A stretch of 6,277 nt of DNA from Planctomycetaceae bacterium (GTDB taxonomy: Bacteria; Planctomycetota; Planctomycetia; Pirellulales; Thermoguttaceae), in the NCBI GenBank assembly GCA_031254675.1, contig JAIRTV010000087.1, positions 1 through 6,277 of the forward strand. The letters are read 5' to 3'. The notes under the pieces are model-generated. The model did not search any database and was not told where the DNA came from. It was given only the letters and a program-made list of their open reading frames with translations. Of this stretch, positions 5,068 through 6,277 are shown one piece after another. Position numbers and translations under genes: made by a program. The number at the start of each line of letters is the position of its first letter. The first letter of the stretch is position 1.

Positions 5068-5952
5068 ATGTCTAATAAAAAGCCGAAAAATCAAGAAACT
5101 TTTGTAGAAAAATCTTGTAAAGTTGATAAGCCGTGGGTTGCCAAACCGAAATTGCGACGCATTAAACTGGAATTATCTTACGATGGTACAAACTACAAGG
5201 GTTGGCAACGTCAAACGAATGTTCCCAGTATTCAGGAAACATTGGAAACAACATTGGGTAAAATTCTTGGCGAACCGATTATTATTACAGGAAGTGGACG
5301 TACTGATGCTGGTGTTCACGCTTTGAGACAGGTTGCTGCTTTTTCGACGAAAAGTCAGTTGGATGTTATGGTATTTTATCGGGCGTTGAATGGTTATTTG
5401 CCGCATGATATTCGGATTCTTCGCGTTGAGGAGGTTCCGCTCCGTTTCCATCCGATTGCCGATGCAGTTGCGAAACGTTATCGTTATCTGATTGACGACA
5501 ACTATCCGTCGTTTCCGTTGACTCGCAATTATTGTTGGGTTTATCGGAAACCGCTTGATCTGGACACCATGCGACAAGCCGCACAATTCTTGTTGGGCGA
5601 ACATGATTTTGCTTGTTTCCAAACGCAGGGTTCTCCGCGTAAAACAACTATTCGAACCATTTCCGATGTTTTGGTGAAACGTATTCAGGATTCTAACGGT
5701 TTATATCCGCCGTTAATTTGTATCGAAGTCGAAGCGAACGGTTTCCTTTACAATATGATGCGAACAATTACCGGAACGCTTGCTTTGTTGGGCGTGGAAG
5801 GTCGGCGCGGACATGGCAAACCCGAACGAATGAAAGAAATCATTGCTTCTCAAAATCGCTCGACAGCCGGTGCTACCGCTCCACCACATGGGCTTTATCT
5901 GGTCAATGTTGTTTATCGTCAAACCAATGAGAACACGTCAACTGACCAATAG
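5068..5952 (+). CDS. truA: tRNA pseudouridine(38-40) synthase TruA
   Basis: TruA converts uridines at positions 38-40 of the tRNA anticodon stem-loop to pseudouridine in the cytoplasm, without a cofactor. The 294-aa protein has all the hallmarks: LSYDGTNYKGWQRQ (36-49), the catalytic loop GSGRTDAGVHA (75-85) with nucleophile Asp80 (matching E. coli Asp60), KRYRYLI (136-142) with the conserved active-site Tyr, GFLYNMMR (225-232) and the C-terminal APPHGLYL (271-278). The first 29 or so residues are Lys-rich, longer than the E. coli N-terminus and probably disordered. No later Met precedes the domain and the start has a good ribosome binding site. The gene stands alone, with gene-free DNA on both sides. 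The neighbouring tRNA-Cys has no U at 38-40 and would not be its substrate. Confidence 0.97.
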   Translation: MSNKKPKNQETFVEKSCKVDKPWVAKPKLRRIKLELSYDGTNYKGWQRQTNVPSIQETLETTLGKILGEPIIITGSGRTDAGVHALRQVAAFSTKSQLDVMVFYRALNGYLPHDIRILRVEEVPLRFHPIADAVAKRYRYLIDDNYPSFPLTRNYCWVYRKPLDLDTMRQAAQFLLGEHDFACFQTQGSPRKTTIRTISDVLVKRIQDSNGLYPPLICIEVEANGFLYNMMRTITGTLALLGVEGRRGHGKPERMKEIIASQNRSTAGATAPPHGLYLVNVVYRQTNENTSTDQ

Positions 5953-5992
5953 ATCGATAACTTTTTTTTCCGAAAGATTACTTGGCAAAATT

Positions 5993-6013
5993 CTGAAAAA
6001 AAAATTTTTTCAG
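5993..6013. terminator. AT-rich hairpin downstream of truA, possible terminator
   Basis: CTGAAAAAA (5993-6001) pairs perfectly with TTTTTTCAG (6005-6013) over a 3-nt AAA loop, 40 bp after the truA stop. The stem has only three non-AT-run pairs and no T-tract follows it outside the stem, so it is a weak intrinsic terminator at best. A T8 run (5962-5969) sits nearer the stop but without a hairpin before it. It separates truA from the promoter at 6032. Confidence 0.4.
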
Positions 6014-6031
6014 GAAAAAGAAGAATTCCGC

Positions 6032-6060
6032 TTGACATTTTATTCTATTTCTCATAAACT
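6032..6060 (+). promoter_or_regulatory. Sigma70-type promoter
   Basis: A perfect -35 TTGACA (6032-6037), a 17-bp spacer, then -10 TAAACT (6055-6060, 4 of 6 matches). TATAAA lies slightly farther on at 6060-6065. Transcription would start near 6067 and run through a structured leader to the mini-ORF at 6159. This is the best promoter in the window. Confidence 0.6.
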
Positions 6061-6092
6061 ATAAAACTTAGTTCAATCGTGTTGCGTTTATT

Positions 6093-6109
6093 TTGTCGCC
6101 TTTCGACAA
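6093..6109 (+). ncRNA. Leader hairpin upstream of the mini-ORF
   Basis: TTGTCG (6093-6098) pairs with CGACAA (6104-6109) over loop CCTTT. It lies in the predicted 5' leader, between the promoter at 6032-6060 and the ribosome binding site at 6146. It may be a regulatory stem or simple leader structure; no known riboswitch class is recognised. Confidence 0.35.
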
Positions 6110-6145
6110 GCGTTTCGCGATCAATTTTGTAAAACCTTAGAAAAT

Positions 6146-6151
6146 AAGGAG
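6146..6151 (+). promoter_or_regulatory. Strong ribosome binding site of the mini-ORF
   Basis: AAGGAG lies 7 nt before the ATG at 6159. It is a near-ideal Shine-Dalgarno, stronger than those of most long genes in the window. This is the main reason to take the mini-ORF seriously. Confidence 0.6.
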
Positions 6152-6158
6152 AATGACA

Positions 6159-6224
6159 ATGGAAAATTTAGTCAAATGTGTTGTCGGGATTTTCGCAATA
6201 TTTTTGCGAAAAGCCAAATGTTAA
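6159..6224 (+). CDS. Possible 21-aa hydrophobic basic peptide
   Basis: The ORF runs ATG GAA AAT TTA to TGT TAA. The peptide starts MENLVK, has a hydrophobic core CVVGIFAIFL (7-16) and ends in the basic RKAKC. It has one Cys just before the core and one at the C-terminus. The layout resembles small membrane peptides, including type I toxins, and leader peptides, but no family is recognised. Support is a strong promoter 100 bp upstream and a good ribosome binding site. Caution is needed because two hairpins fill its second half, so the transcript could instead be a structured RNA, or the ORF a fragment of a frameshifted gene. After the stop, a further ATG at 6263 (ATG GAG TGG AAA GTT) runs off the window. 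Confidence 0.35.
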   Translation: MENLVKCVVGIFAIFLRKAKC

Positions 6225-6231
6225 ATTTGGC
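6190..6231 (+). ncRNA. Two abutting hairpins within the mini-ORF
   Basis: Hairpin 1 is TTTTCGCAA (6190-6198) with TTGCGAAAA (6204-6212), a perfect 9-bp stem with a 5-nt loop. Hairpin 2 starts at the next base: GCCAAAT (6213-6219) with ATTTGGC (6225-6231), a perfect 7-bp stem whose loop GTTAA holds most of the mini-ORF stop codon. No base separates them, so the stems could stack coaxially. They sit between a ribosome binding site and a G-tract, which suggests RNA-level control or a structured transcript. No T-run follows, so this is not a standard terminator. Confidence 0.5.
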
Positions 6232-6246
6232 AAACTGCGTAAAGCA

Positions 6247-6258
6247 GGGGGGGGGGGG
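6247..6258 (+). repeat. Homopolymer run of 12 G
   Basis: Twelve consecutive G occur in an otherwise AT-rich intergenic context, 4 nt before ATG 6263 and 22 nt after the mini-ORF stop. Such tracts are prone to slipped-strand mispairing and are known phase-variation switches in some bacteria. They are also a common site of sequencing or assembly error, so the exact length is uncertain. Confidence 0.8.
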
Positions 6259-6277
6259 CTATATGGAGTGGAAAGTT

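Noticed and set aside
5173..5622. 149-aa ORF on the minus strand
   Set aside because: It lies opposite truA, whose motifs are unambiguous; it is a shadow frame.

Overview
This window reads like a stretch of bacterial chromosome with moderate-to-low GC. It was probably taken from a member of the Planctomycetota or the wider PVC group. That placement is an inference from three things: a Tat-exported Gfo/Idh/MocA-type oxidoreductase, a small exported protein whose layout resembles planctomycete hypothetical proteins, and irregular use of Shine-Dalgarno sites. No marker gene fixes the taxon.

Layout. Positions 1-124 hold a tandem array of six 21-bp palindromic units that probably continues to the left. 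After a gene-free stretch come two minus-strand genes 27 bp apart, forming a likely operon read right to left: a class I purine nucleoside phosphorylase (1754-2593), then a Tat-signal Gfo/Idh/MocA oxidoreductase (386-1726). A divergent intergenic region (2594-2927) is crowded with small inverted and direct repeats. It separates this operon from a plus-strand deoxyhypusine synthase-like gene (2928-3893). That gene converges, with only 7 bp between stop codons, on a minus-strand gene for a small exported protein of unknown function (3901-4371, possibly starting at 4458). Next are a tRNA-Cys(GCA) gene (4671-4743), a gene-free stretch with two repeat structures, and truA (5068-5952), encoding tRNA pseudouridine synthase A.

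The right end (5953-6277) contains no long ORF but is organised: a good sigma70-type promoter, a leader hairpin, a strong ribosome binding site, a 21-codon hydrophobic and basic mini-ORF carrying two abutting hairpins, and a run of 12 G. This is the best candidate here for something undescribed, perhaps a small peptide, leader or structured RNA.

The main genes are housekeeping or metabolic: purine salvage, tRNA and tRNA modification, a possible polyamine-related enzyme, and a periplasmic or cell-surface oxidoreductase. Nothing suggests a defence system or a complete mobile element. The non-coding DNA is the more unusual part. Besides the 21-bp array, a diverged element of about 55 bp occurs twice, in opposite orientation, at 195-247 and 4882-4940.
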